A stretch of 64,000 nt of DNA from an uncultured Oscillospiraceae bacterium (GTDB lineage Bacteria; Bacillota; Clostridia; Oscillospirales; Acutalibacteraceae), in NCBI GenBank assembly GCA_900549825.1, contig URQB01000006.1, positions 50,825 to 114,824 on the forward strand, given 5' to 3'. The position numbers and the translations under genes are program-made. Under the pieces are notes generated by a model. The model searched no databases. It saw only the letters and a list, made by a program, of their open reading frames with translations, and had not been told where the DNA came from. Position 1 is the stretch's first letter; every line of letters begins with the position of its first letter. Below, in pieces: positions 1-9,257 of the stretch.

Positions 1-522
1 GTTAATCCCGTAAGCTTCGTTTTCACACATGAGCGCTTCGCACCGCCTGAGCGCATAGGTGCGCTTATCGTTGCGCTCGTTTTCGATGCGTTCGAGCAGC
101 AGCCGCTTCTCCCGCTCGACATCCTGCGCGGCAAACGCGCCGTTTTCCGCATGCGGATGAAATAAAAGCTCGCACAGGAGCTTTACGCAGCCTCTTACGG
201 CCCCGTCGCCGTCAAAGGCGAAACGGTCTGCGATACAGGTCAGGCTGATGCGCATCACCTGCGCCTCGCCTGCCTTCTCTACACCGGCGGATATGCGCGC
301 GCCATAGGCCTCCGCAAGCTTTTCATTCATCGTGGTGAAATCCGGGTATTTCTCACAGCAGCGGTGCAGCAAAAAGGGCAGCATCGCGTTTGCTGAAGCC
401 GTCTCCTTTCGCAACGGCGCCGCGATCGAAACGGAAATACGGCAGGTTTTAAATTTGCTGGCCCGCACCGTACAGAACCGTACGCCGGGCGCAAGGCAAG
501 CAAAATCTACTGAATCGTTCAT
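1..522 (-). CDS. yfmF: YfmF-like M16-family peptidase homologue, N-terminal part (runs off the window)
   Basis: Reading from 522 down to base 1 gives an open frame of about 174 residues with no stop, so the gene continues beyond the left edge. The protein contains FKTCRISVSIAAPL followed by a LPFLLHRCCEKYPD block and AEAYGARI. This is the N-terminal pattern of YfmF, the catalytically dead insulinase-fold partner of YfmH in Firmicutes; no HxxEH zinc motif is visible in this part, as expected. I chose the ATG at 522 because an AAAGG Shine-Dalgarno lies 11 bases before it. The in-frame ATG at 534 directly abuts that sequence and is less likely. Family members have been linked to EF-P modification in Bacillus. 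Confidence is good for the family and limited for function because about half or more of the protein is missing. Confidence 0.75.
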   Translation of the reverse strand, partial: MNDSVDFACLAPGVRFCTVRASKFKTCRISVSIAAPLRKETASANAMLPFLLHRCCEKYPDFTTMNEKLAEAYGARISAGVEKAGEAQVMRISLTCIADRFAFDGDGAVRGCVKLLCELLFHPHAENGAFAAQDVEREKRLLLERIENERNDKRTYALRRCEALMCENEAYGIN

Positions 523-663
523 CCGTTGTGTCATCCTTTCTTTGAATCCGAAGGTTCTTCGCATGGGCCGAAGCGATCTCTCATAAGATCAAGAATTACA
601 TTTCAGCCCAAATCAGTAAGCCCCCGGCACCTTTATGCAACAATGCGCTCAATTTGTGAGGTT

Positions 664-669
664 ATTATA
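664..669 (-). promoter_or_regulatory. Extended -10 promoter for yfmF
   Basis: The minus strand reads TGCTATAAT, an extended -10 hexamer with the upstream TG. No well-spaced -35 is present: TTGACT occurs 22 bases upstream, which is too far. It lies about 140 bases before the yfmF start. Confidence 0.55.
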
Positions 670-730
670 GCACACCTCGGCACATGCTTCCAGTCAAAAA
701 GGACAGGCGCAGAAAAATAAAGCCCAAAAA

Positions 731-3700
731 TCATGCCGGGCGGGTATCGATCCCATACACCAGCCTGTGCTCCTTTCCATCCGGAGTGAAACACTCCGCT
801 TGTTCTCCATCCACTGTGAGCCCCCGCGGCGCGGTATCCGACACCGTAATGGCGATCACGGCTCCGTCGAGCGTCAGGGTTGCGCTGTATCCATGCCAGC
901 CGGCGGGAAGCTGCGGGGCAAATTCGACCGCACCGCCGCGCAGCCGGATCCCCAGCAGGTCTTCCACTACGGTCCGGTAATACCAGCCCGCGGCGCCTGT
1001 ATAGAGGCTCCAGCCGCCGCGCCCTTCAATGCCCTTCGCGGTGGATACGTCACCCGCCAGCGCATAGGGCTCCCGGACATAGCGTTTTGCCTGTGCGTCC
1101 TGCGCGCACTTCTCAGCTGGGTTCAGAAGCTTTAAGAGCGAATACCCCTCGTCTACACGCCCTTCCCGCAGCAGGGCCATACACAGCCATACCGCCGCAT
1201 GCGTATACTGCCCGCCGTTTTCCCGGATGCCTGCCGGATAGGCAGCAACATAGCCGGGCGATCTGCCGCCTCCTGTGAAGGATGGCGTAAAAAGCCGGAC
1301 GAGCCCCTGCTCCCGGTCCACGAGCCGCTCCACGGCGCTGTCGAGGGCGAGACGGCGCCGCTCTGCGTCTGGCATCCCGCTCAAGACGGAGAAGGATTGC
1401 GGCAAACTGTCGATCGCGCAGGCGGCCGCACCGCTTGCGCCCATCGGCGTGCCGTCGTCATAGTAGGCGCGCCGGTACCAGCGGCCGTCCCATGCGTTCT
1501 CATCAACAGCTTTGCGCAATTCCTCCGCCCGCTGTGCAAAGCGGGATTCCGACTCCTCGTCCTCCATCAGCCGGCAGACCGGGCGCATCTCATCGAGCGT
1601 CATCGCCATAAACTGCGCGAGCCACACGCTCTCCCCCCTGCCCTGAATGCCGACGCGGTTGAAACCGTCGTTCCAGTCTCCCCCGCCGATCAGCGGAAGG
1701 CCGTGTGCTCCAAATTCTGCCGCATGCTCGACCGCGCGCAGGCAGTGCTCATAGAGCGTCCCGCGCTCTTTTGATACCCGCGGCTCAAAATAGCGCTCGT
1801 GCTCGCCTTCTTTTAAACGTTCCCCTTCGAGATAGGGGATCTTGAGATGCAACAGGGAGCCGTCTCCCGTCTGCTTGACGTATTGAGCCGTCACATAGGG
1901 CAGCCACAGCAGGTCGTCGCTGTAGCGCGTGCGCACGCCGCGCAGGCCGCTTTTGCCGGGCAGCCGGTGCCACCAGTGCAGCACGTCGCCCTCCGGAAAC
2001 TGGCAGGCCGCCGCGCGCAGAATCTGCTGGCGCGCGAGGCGCGGGCGCAGCAGGATGACCGAGCAGGCGTCCTGCAGTTGGTCGCGGAAGCCCCACGCCC
2101 CGCCGCACTGGTAAAAGGCTGTGCGGCCGAAAATGCGGCTGTTCAAAATCTGTGCGGGCAGAAACGAGCTGATCATATGATTGAGCGCCTTGTCAGGCGT
2201 ATCGATTTTGAGCGAATTGTGCAGAACCTGCTTCGGTGAAATGGATAACAGCGTTTTTGCCGCCTGCTCCTGCGCGGCAAAAGAGAGCACGAATCGCACC
2301 TTTTCTTTGCGTTTCGGCGGCAGAACGAGCTTTCGCCCCACCGCCGCGCACGGGTCATCGAGCGGGAGCATCCGCTTCTCTCCCCACTTGCCGCGCCAGA
2401 AATCCGCACGGCCACAACAGCAGAAGGCATCCTTCCCGTCCCCGCCTGTGAGCGCCATATAGCCCGGCACAGCTGTATTCCACGGTGAGTACAGGCTGAG
2501 CACGCCGTCCTGCCAGCGGGATTTGAGAAAACGCGCGTTCTGCCGGTCCACGCCGAGCACCGGCTCCGTATAATAGACGATCTCCACCTCGATCGGCTCC
2601 TTTCCGTTATTATAAAACTCCACTTCACAGGATTTCAGCATTCCCGTATCCGGCACGGTGACGGTGACGGCCGTTTCCACCTTCCCCGCTTTTCCCCGCC
2701 AGAGCGCCATGCCGGGCGAAAACTCTGCCCGAGCGCCCTGCACGAGGTCGTACACCTCGTTTTTCATGCGTAAGAGGAGCAGCTCGCCGCGGTTGCCGGT
2801 GCGCGTATCGTTAAACCATGGTGTGAGCTTATTTTCCCGCGCGTTGACCGCCCACGTGCAGCCGAGCGCGCCGCTCTCGACCAGCGTGCCAAAATCGAGA
2901 TTTGCGAGCACATGGCACCAGGGGGCGTCCGGCTTCTCCGTTACAACAAAAGCCCCGTTTTGCGCGAAGCCGCCTCGCTTGACGCAAAAATCCATCTCCA
3001 GCCGCCGCTGTGCAGGCAAAACGGGGAACACGGCGAAGGGGACGAACGGCAAGACAGGCAGCTCCATGCGTTCCGCTGCAGACGGGGCGATATACCGCGC
3101 CGCCGTCTGCAGCGCCAGAAGGCCCTGCATGCTGTGCATTTCCAGATCCACTGCATGGATCCCGCCGGGCGTGTTGAAGCTCTCCGAGCAGTTTTCACGC
3201 CGCAGCGCGGCTTTGAGTGCCTCCAGCACCGGCTTATCGTACGCCCCGCCCTCCCGGTAGCCGATGGCGACATCCGTCGGGATGCCGCTGCGGCGCAACT
3301 TCCGGTTCAGCCGAATGAGCGGCAGCGCCCGCGCGACGTCCTCCGCATTCTGAATCCGGATATAGAGGATCGGATGGTCGCCGGAGATGCCGAGGCTCCA
3401 CAGCGCCTGCACGCCCGCTTCGTTCTCCTGCGCGGCGGCAAGGTATTCGTTGGTTTCCTGCGGCGGGTAAAAAATCTGCGGAAGGACCTGCGCCGCGAGA
3501 ATTCCATCAAGACTGTTTGCATAAAACGGGTTCGGCGCGCCTGCCACGATCCGACCCTCCCGCCGGGAGCGCAGCAGCCGGTCCGTCGCCTCTGCGCGCG
3601 TGGATGCGGCGGCCAAAAGGAGCGTCACGTGCCGCTCTGCACGCGGCTCGATCTCCAGTGAAATAGAGAATGCGCATACAGGGTCGCCCACGCCGATGCC

Positions 3701-6700
3701 ATCACCGAGCTTGAGAGGCGCGTTACGCAGGGTAAAAATCCCATCCGGGAAGTCGAGCAGCTTTTCCCGCGCCCCTTCATAATGGAACGGCACATCCTCC
3801 AGCAGCCCTGCCGCCAGACACATCGGCTCACCGTCGCCGCGCGGGCGGCGGGAAAAGAGCTGGAGCCTGTTGCCCTCATCATAGGAATGCTCCAGAAACA
3901 GCTTGGAAAAGGCCGGATGCGCCTTTGCCTCCCGCGCGGGCGCAAGACAGGGCTCCAGATAGATTAAAAGTGAGACGCGCTGCCGGTCTTTGCCCAGATT
4001 TTTGACGGTATACCGCCTGTGCTCGCAGGGCAGGCGCGGATGGATCTGGATGAGCGTCTCTCCCGCGAGCGTCTTCGCCCGGGCCGTCAGGAGCACCTGC
4101 GTGTGCGAAAACTGTGCGCCAAAATCCGCCTTGCTGCGGTAATCGAGCGCGCGGCACAGGGGCAGCGTTTCCTCCTGCGTGCGCGCGATCGCAAAGATCC
4201 CCTTTGGCCTGCGCAGCAAATCGCCGCCGCGCCAGGTGATATCTGACTCCCGGTAGAGGGAGACGGATGTCCCGCAGTCGCTGACGGCTACGCTCCATTC
4301 CCCGTTGGTCAGCAGATGCATCTGCGGCTGCACGGGGTTCGGCGCGGCGATCTCCCGCACCGCAGGTACCACATGCTGGGCGCGCTGCGGCGTCTCCCGC
4401 AGCTCCACATCGCGGAAGACCGAGGCGCCGGTCGGGATCTTCTCCTCCAACAGGCAGCGCGCCGCCGCCATGCGGTCGTCCCGCATAAAGCGGTTCTGCA
4501 TCGTAAACCCTTTGATCGCATTGCAGATGGAGATCATGCTCATCCCCACATGGTGCGCCATATAGCTGCGCACCACGGCATACTCCTGCCCATCCACGCG
4601 TTCCGGGCTGAAATCGGCGGCCTCGTAGAATCCGCAGCGGCCCGTCATCTGCATCTGCTCCAGCTCATCGAGGTTTTTGAGCGCAGCCTCCGGCTCAAAC
4701 GGCAGCAGCAAAAAGGTGGAATACGGCGAGATCACCAGATCGTCGTTTAAACCACGCTTCAGGCCGAGCTTCTGCACACCGTGCGCCTTATACTGATAAT
4801 TCAGTTGCGGGTCGAACGCATAAAACCCGCTCTCGGAAATACCCCACGGGATGTTTTTTCCCCGCACCCTGCGCTTCTGGCAGTAGGAGCAAAAGCGCAT
4901 CGCCTCCTTGCCGAGCGTGCCGTCGTAGAGCGGCAGGAGCAGGTGGGGCATATAGTATTCAAACATTGTACCCGTCCAGGAGACCGGGCCCGTATAACGT
5001 CCCTCGCGCGCGAGCATCCTGCCCAACGCGCCCCAGTGCTTTTTGGGTGCCTGACGGCTGCCTACGGCGTAATAGCTCATCATGCGCGCTTCGCTCATCA
5101 AAAGATCGTAATAGGAGCCGGTCAGCTTCCCCTCCTGCGCGTCAAAGCCGATGTGGAACAGCCTGCGGCGCGGGTTGTAGAGTGGGGAGAGGTCCCCCTC
5201 CTCCAAAAGCTTCCCGACCCGGTTTGCCTGGTCTGCAAGGGCTGGCTCCTCGGCCGCATATTCCAGCAGCCCCTGCCGCAGTGCCGTCAGGCAGCAGAAA
5301 AAGTTGCCGCTGTCCACCGTGGAGACGTAGCGTGGCTCCATAATACGCAGGGTAGCCGTGTCATACCAGTTATAGAGGTTACCGTGCCATTTCTCCAGCT
5401 TTTCGATGCTGGTCAGCATCCCGTCTATGCGCTCGCAGAGCATGGTGCTGTCGATAAAGGAAAAATCCCGCGCGGCAAGCATGCAGAGCATGGCAAGGCC
5501 GATATTCGTTGGGGAGGTCCGGTGTGCGACACGATGGACGGGCGTCTCCTGCACGTTATCCGGCGGCAGGTAATTGTCCTGAACGCCGCAGAATTCCTCA
5601 TAATAGCGCCACGCAGCGGCCGCATAAGAGGTGAGCCGGTCGCGCTGCTCCGGGCTTAGCTCCTTCGTCTTCCCACCGCCCCGCCGCGCGGAAAAAACGG
5701 CAAACGGGAAATTGCACAGGAATAAAAATCCACATAGCCACAGGCTCCCTCGCCCAAGGAGTATCAGGAGGGAACCGGTCAGCAGACTCGGAAGGTATCG
5801 TTTTACAAGCGCTCCTGTCCGCTGGGCAACATCGCTCTGCGCCGCCGTGACCCATTCGAGCAGCTTCTTATGGCTGACGAAGCGCCGCCAGAGAGCCCGA
5901 ATGATTGCATCCAGGCAGACGAACGCGGTCTGCGCCAGCATTAAGACGCTTACGAGCGCGCGCAGCAAATTGCCCGTCGCCACCGGCGTAACACGGGAAT
6001 AATAAAGCCGGGAAAACATGCCCGGCCCACCCGCGAGCACAGAGCGCCAAACGCCGTATAGGCTGCCCGCCGCCGTGCAGAGCACGCCGCCCAGCACCAG
6101 CATCAGCCGCGCGGGCATCGGCACGAAAAGGGCGGCAATCAGGCAGGCAAGCGCAACAACCGGCGTAAAGGAGCGGCGCAGATTGTCAAAGAGCTGCCAG
6201 CGTGCAAGCGCACCCAGCGGATTGCCCCGCTGCTCGCCTTTTTCTTTTTTTCTTCTGAAGAGAAAGGGCAGGTTTTGCCAGTCCCCGCGCACCCAGCGGT
6301 GCATCCGGTCAAGGAAGGCTCCCTCGCGGCCCGGGAAGCCGTCCGCCACCTGCACGTCGCTGACAAAGCCCGCGCGCAGAAAGCCGCCCTCCAGGATATC
6401 GTGGCTCAAAACGCATTCCGGCTCGAATGCACCCGGCAGCACCCGGTAAAACGCATCCACATCGATCAGGCCCTTGCCGGAAAAGATGCTCCGCCCGAAG
6501 AAGTCCTGATACCGTTCCGATGCGGTGGTATCGTAGGCCACAAGCCCGCCTGCATCCGCCATCACGCGGGAGAAGCCCGTCGCGCCCGCTGAAAAAAGCT
6601 CCGTCTCCACCCGCGGCACAAGGATACCATAGCCCTGCGTAACGACGCCCTTCTTCTCATCGACGACCGGCCTGTTGAGCGGGTGCAGCGCCGCTGCTAC

Positions 6701-8077
6701 GAGCTGGGAGGCCGCGTCGAGCGGGAGGACCGTATCCGCATCGAGCGCAAGGATATATTGGATATTGCGCAGATTCTCCGTATCTCCGCAGAGGGTTCGG
6801 AAGGAAATCTCCTCCCCGCGCAGATAGCGCACCAGCGCCTCGATCGCGCCGCGCTTGCGTTCTTCGCCCGTGTATTCCCCCTGCGTACGGGAATAGACGC
6901 GCTCGCGCACGATCAGGACAAACCCGCCCCCGTGCCTGCGGTTGAGCTGCTCGATCTCCCGCCTGTTCGCCGCAAGGTCGGACGCGTCCTGCGGCATGGC
7001 AGGTGACTGTGCGCCCTTAAGATCGGCAAGTACACAGATTTTGACGCTCCCGCGCCCGTTCGTGCGCCAGAGCTGCTCGAGATGCCGCCCCATCTTGCGC
7101 GCCTGGGAGGCGCCGGGCAGAAGCGTGGAGACAGCGATCAGCGTTGCCCCCTCCTCCGGAATCGTCCCCTCCAGGTTCATCCGCGGCATCGTCTGCACCG
7201 CAACGCCATGCGAAAGCGCCGCTTCAATCGGATACCGCAGGATCTCCCATACTGGAAAATATAAAAGCGGAATCAGATACCATGCGCGCACCAAAACGGC
7301 AATACAAGCAGCAACTGCCAACGGAAAAAATGCCTCCATAAACAGCGCGGTCCTTCCCCTTCGCCGGTAGGATGGCCCGGAGGGGAGCCACGCGCCCACA
7401 TGGCGCTCTTCGGGCGTTTCCCCCGCCTGAGCCTGCCGCAGCGCGGCTTCGGCCGCCTCCTGCTCGGTGATTCCCGCGTTTCGAGCAGCCTGCGCAGCCA
7501 ACCGGCGGTAGCGAAAGCGGGTCGCCTCGTCCATCTGCGGATAAACACCCGCCGGGTCCTGTGCGAGGATCTGCTCCACCGGGCTCAAGCTCTCCAACAG
7601 AGCGTCGAAATCCCAATCCTGCATTGCGCGCAGTGTCAGGATTGCATTGCTCAGCATCTGACCCGACGATTCCCCCGCCTCTTCGCATCCAAGGCGGGCA
7701 GTATGCAGCAGGGCGGCGCGCAGGAACAGCGGCACAAACTCCACCTCCGCGCAGCACAAGCCCGCCCGATGCAAATGATTCTCCAGGATCTGATCAGAAA
7801 GCGCCGCATTTTCCCGCACCGCACACAGACACAGGGCATAAATCCGCACAACGCCGTCCGCATCCAGCGGCAGGGCAGGCACGCTTTTGAGCTGGGAGAG
7901 CACGCCTCTTCCTTCCCGCTCCAGAAGGTAGAAATTATCGCACAGCCATTCGCCCATGGCGGTATCGTCATGGATGCGCAATGCTTTTGAATAAACCCGC
8001 CGCAGGGTATGAAGGTCTTTTTCGATCTGCTTTTTCAGCACGCGCGGCCTTGTGCGCCGTATGGTGTCCCGTTTCAA
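731..8077 (-). CDS. Cyclic beta-1,2-glucan synthase-like enzyme (GT84 + glucoamylase-like + GH94)
   Basis: This 2448-residue membrane enzyme has the full cyclic glucan synthase layout. Residues 1-235 are soluble. Membrane segments lie near 245-285. A GT84/GT2-type transferase domain spans about 300-610, with LALDADTV (DxD at 446-448) and HRWVRGDW near 593-600. More membrane segments span about 630-800. A glucoamylase-like domain (PF10091 type) spans about 815-1290, and a GH94 phosphorylase-like half fills the rest, with GGGDWNDG at about 2131 holding the family's catalytic acid. In proteobacterial NdvB/Cgs the GT domain polymerises UDP-glucose on a protein intermediate and the GH94 part sets ring size; family members are usually about 2800 residues. 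The start is TTG at 8077, ten bases after AAAGGA. It appears to be a single-gene unit. Product identity in this organism is inferred. Confidence 0.85.
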   Translation of the reverse strand: MKRDTIRRTRPRVLKKQIEKDLHTLRRVYSKALRIHDDTAMGEWLCDNFYLLEREGRGVLSQLKSVPALPLDADGVVRIYALCLCAVRENAALSDQILENHLHRAGLCCAEVEFVPLFLRAALLHTARLGCEEAGESSGQMLSNAILTLRAMQDWDFDALLESLSPVEQILAQDPAGVYPQMDEATRFRYRRLAAQAARNAGITEQEAAEAALRQAQAGETPEERHVGAWLPSGPSYRRRGRTALFMEAFFPLAVAACIAVLVRAWYLIPLLYFPVWEILRYPIEAALSHGVAVQTMPRMNLEGTIPEEGATLIAVSTLLPGASQARKMGRHLEQLWRTNGRGSVKICVLADLKGAQSPAMPQDASDLAANRREIEQLNRRHGGGFVLIVRERVYSRTQGEYTGEERKRGAIEALVRYLRGEEISFRTLCGDTENLRNIQYILALDADTVLPLDAASQLVAAALHPLNRPVVDEKKGVVTQGYGILVPRVETELFSAGATGFSRVMADAGGLVAYDTTASERYQDFFGRSIFSGKGLIDVDAFYRVLPGAFEPECVLSHDILEGGFLRAGFVSDVQVADGFPGREGAFLDRMHRWVRGDWQNLPFLFRRKKEKGEQRGNPLGALARWQLFDNLRRSFTPVVALACLIAALFVPMPARLMLVLGGVLCTAAGSLYGVWRSVLAGGPGMFSRLYYSRVTPVATGNLLRALVSVLMLAQTAFVCLDAIIRALWRRFVSHKKLLEWVTAAQSDVAQRTGALVKRYLPSLLTGSLLILLGRGSLWLCGFLFLCNFPFAVFSARRGGGKTKELSPEQRDRLTSYAAAAWRYYEEFCGVQDNYLPPDNVQETPVHRVAHRTSPTNIGLAMLCMLAARDFSFIDSTMLCERIDGMLTSIEKLEKWHGNLYNWYDTATLRIMEPRYVSTVDSGNFFCCLTALRQGLLEYAAEEPALADQANRVGKLLEEGDLSPLYNPRRRLFHIGFDAQEGKLTGSYYDLLMSEARMMSYYAVGSRQAPKKHWGALGRMLAREGRYTGPVSWTGTMFEYYMPHLLLPLYDGTLGKEAMRFCSYCQKRRVRGKNIPWGISESGFYAFDPQLNYQYKAHGVQKLGLKRGLNDDLVISPYSTFLLLPFEPEAALKNLDELEQMQMTGRCGFYEAADFSPERVDGQEYAVVRSYMAHHVGMSMISICNAIKGFTMQNRFMRDDRMAAARCLLEEKIPTGASVFRDVELRETPQRAQHVVPAVREIAAPNPVQPQMHLLTNGEWSVAVSDCGTSVSLYRESDITWRGGDLLRRPKGIFAIARTQEETLPLCRALDYRSKADFGAQFSHTQVLLTARAKTLAGETLIQIHPRLPCEHRRYTVKNLGKDRQRVSLLIYLEPCLAPAREAKAHPAFSKLFLEHSYDEGNRLQLFSRRPRGDGEPMCLAAGLLEDVPFHYEGAREKLLDFPDGIFTLRNAPLKLGDGIGVGDPVCAFSISLEIEPRAERHVTLLLAAASTRAEATDRLLRSRREGRIVAGAPNPFYANSLDGILAAQVLPQIFYPPQETNEYLAAAQENEAGVQALWSLGISGDHPILYIRIQNAEDVARALPLIRLNRKLRRSGIPTDVAIGYREGGAYDKPVLEALKAALRRENCSESFNTPGGIHAVDLEMHSMQGLLALQTAARYIAPSAAERMELPVLPFVPFAVFPVLPAQRRLEMDFCVKRGGFAQNGAFVVTEKPDAPWCHVLANLDFGTLVESGALGCTWAVNARENKLTPWFNDTRTGNRGELLLLRMKNEVYDLVQGARAEFSPGMALWRGKAGKVETAVTVTVPDTGMLKSCEVEFYNNGKEPIEVEIVYYTEPVLGVDRQNARFLKSRWQDGVLSLYSPWNTAVPGYMALTGGDGKDAFCCCGRADFWRGKWGEKRMLPLDDPCAAVGRKLVLPPKRKEKVRFVLSFAAQEQAAKTLLSISPKQVLHNSLKIDTPDKALNHMISSFLPAQILNSRIFGRTAFYQCGGAWGFRDQLQDACSVILLRPRLARQQILRAAACQFPEGDVLHWWHRLPGKSGLRGVRTRYSDDLLWLPYVTAQYVKQTGDGSLLHLKIPYLEGERLKEGEHERYFEPRVSKERGTLYEHCLRAVEHAAEFGAHGLPLIGGGDWNDGFNRVGIQGRGESVWLAQFMAMTLDEMRPVCRLMEDEESESRFAQRAEELRKAVDENAWDGRWYRRAYYDDGTPMGASGAAACAIDSLPQSFSVLSGMPDAERRRLALDSAVERLVDREQGLVRLFTPSFTGGGRSPGYVAAYPAGIRENGGQYTHAAVWLCMALLREGRVDEGYSLLKLLNPAEKCAQDAQAKRYVREPYALAGDVSTAKGIEGRGGWSLYTGAAGWYYRTVVEDLLGIRLRGGAVEFAPQLPAGWHGYSATLTLDGAVIAITVSDTAPRGLTVDGEQAECFTPDGKEHRLVYGIDTRPA

Positions 8078-8601
8078 AAGAATCCCGTCCTTTGCCGGGC
8101 GGTTGGAAAACGCCCGGAAATTTACACTCTATTTTTCCCAAAAGGGGCGGGATTACGCGCAGGGGAAGAAAAAGCGCGCCGCAAAGCGAATAACAGGCTG
8201 TGCGGCGCGCCTTGAAGAGGTTGAAAAATAAATGTTTGCTTCATGGGACTCATATAAAAGTAAGATAAGAGCTGCGGTCGAAAAGTCTGATCTTGTAGGA
8301 AGTGGTAGCCTGGTTTCGCTGTACGCGACGTCATTTTCTTTCCTCGTGGAAAGAAAATGAAGCAAAAGAAAGCACGCCGGGGCTGTGCCCCGGACCCCCT
8401 GCAGCACGGCCCCTTTTGCTTCCTTTTCCAGCCGAGCGGAAAAGGAAGGGCCCGTGCGGCCTGAGCGCGTTCCAATTTTCCAACTCATAATTCAAAACGA
8501 CCAACAAAAACGAAGCCGCACCAGTGAAACGCATACATATGCAAGGCTTGCCATTTTACAGGGAAATACAGTATAATAGATAAAATACCAGCCATGTATC
8601 C
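8078..8601. other. Intergenic region with a structured repeat unit
   Basis: No gene is supported here. Several overlapping frames are open on both strands only because of the inverted repeats at 8332-8457. The rest (8078-8330 and 8460-8600) is AT-richer and shows no clear promoter. Confidence 0.6.
8332..8457. repeat. Three-hairpin intergenic repeat (REP/MITE-like unit)
   Basis: Three perfect hairpins follow each other. CATTTTCTTTCC/GGAAAGAAAATG (12 bp, loop TCGT) lies at 8332-8359. CCGGGGC/GCCCCGG (7 bp, loop TGT) lies at 8377-8393. CTTCCTTTTCC/GGAAAAGGAAG (11 bp) lies at 8419-8448 and is enclosed by GCACGGCCC/GGGCCCGTGC arms (8404-8412 and 8448-8457, one bulge). No second copy was found in this window. 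It could be a mobile intergenic repeat or a structured RNA. Confidence 0.55.
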
Positions 8602-8898
8602 TCAATCGAAGGGCCGCAGATTTTCGCTCTGGCGCGTGAGGATTTCCAGCATGATCTGCGCGCCGGTGCAAAAGCCGTCGATGTAATATTCCTCCACTTC
8701 GATGCTGTCAAGCCTCCCGTCGAGGGTTACATATTTTCGAAACAACGCCTTCTCCTGCGCTCCTAAACATTGCTCCAGCTTCTCTGTGCAGCGTTCAAGG
8801 TCACCAGCGCATTTCGCATAGGGAGATTTGGGCAGGACTTCTTTGTCGGCAGGGCGAAGGTTGCCGCAATAAAAGCGGCTGAGGATATTCTGCATCAT
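8602..8898 (-). CDS. DUF6809 family small protein
   Basis: This 98-residue protein begins MMQNILSRFYCGNLRP and carries the pattern EVEEYYIDGFCTGAQIMLE near the C-terminus. It resembles the small DUF6809 proteins common in Clostridia, whose function is unknown. No signal peptide or membrane segment is visible. It is divergent from an XRE regulator (9011) and its promoter contains a palindrome that this regulator could bind: TTGACA at 8977-8982 and TACAAT at 8954-8959, 17 bases apart. That arrangement suggests a regulator/effector pair. Confidence is high that it is a gene and moderate for the family. Confidence 0.7.
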   Translation of the reverse strand: MMQNILSRFYCGNLRPADKEVLPKSPYAKCAGDLERCTEKLEQCLGAQEKALFRKYVTLDGRLDSIEVEEYYIDGFCTGAQIMLEILTRQSENLRPFD

Positions 8899-8923
8899 GT
8901 ATTTCTCCTTTTATCAAACATTT

Positions 8924-8982
8924 ATCACGATGAATTCGTCGTTTTATGTTGTTATTGTATCACGACGAATTCGTCATGTCAA
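8924..8982 (-). promoter_or_regulatory. Promoter of the DUF6809 gene with two palindromic operators
   Basis: On the minus strand, TTGACA (8977-8982) and TACAAT (8954-8959) are 17 bases apart. Two near-perfect palindromes are present: ACGATGAATTCGTCGT at 8927-8942 and ACGACGAATTCGTCAT at 8962-8977. They start 35 bases apart. The second fills the spacer between -35 and -10 and the first lies just downstream of the -10. This is a typical repressor layout, and the adjacent XRE protein is the obvious candidate binder. Confidence 0.7.
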
Positions 8983-9010
8983 CAATAAATTTATGCATGG
9001 AGAAGTGAAT

Positions 9011-9226
9011 ATGAATTTTTCAGAGCGTTTGCAAATGATTCGGAAAAAGAAAGGAATGACGCAAGTCATAGTAGCCAAAAAGGTTCATATAACCGAACGG
9101 CAATACCAGCGATACGAGGCGGGAGATAATGAACCAACCCTCTCTGTTCTCCTTCGTCTTGCAGACTTATTCGACGTATCCCTCGACTACCTCGCCGGGC
9201 GCAGCGACGCGCCGGAAAGCCGGTAA
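9011..9226 (+). CDS. XRE-family transcriptional regulator
   Basis: This 71-residue protein is almost entirely a Cro/C1-type helix-turn-helix. It begins MNFSERLQMIRKKKGMTQ, and the recognition region contains ITERQYQRYEAG, followed by PTLSVLLRLADLFDVSLDYLAGR, the standard end of the domain. A longer frame is open upstream from 8897, but the ATG at 9011 has GGAG eight bases before it and starts exactly at the domain. It is divergent from the DUF6809 gene with two palindromes between them, so it probably represses that promoter and perhaps its own. The TtcA-like gene begins 31 bases downstream and may be cotranscribed. Confidence 0.85.
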   Translation: MNFSERLQMIRKKKGMTQVIVAKKVHITERQYQRYEAGDNEPTLSVLLRLADLFDVSLDYLAGRSDAPESR

Positions 9227-9257
9227 ACCAGCTTATTTCTCCGAAAGGGGCCGTACG

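Noticed and set aside
8122..8534. Overlapping small frames on both strands
   Set aside because: They are created by inverted repeats; no start site or conserved protein is evident.
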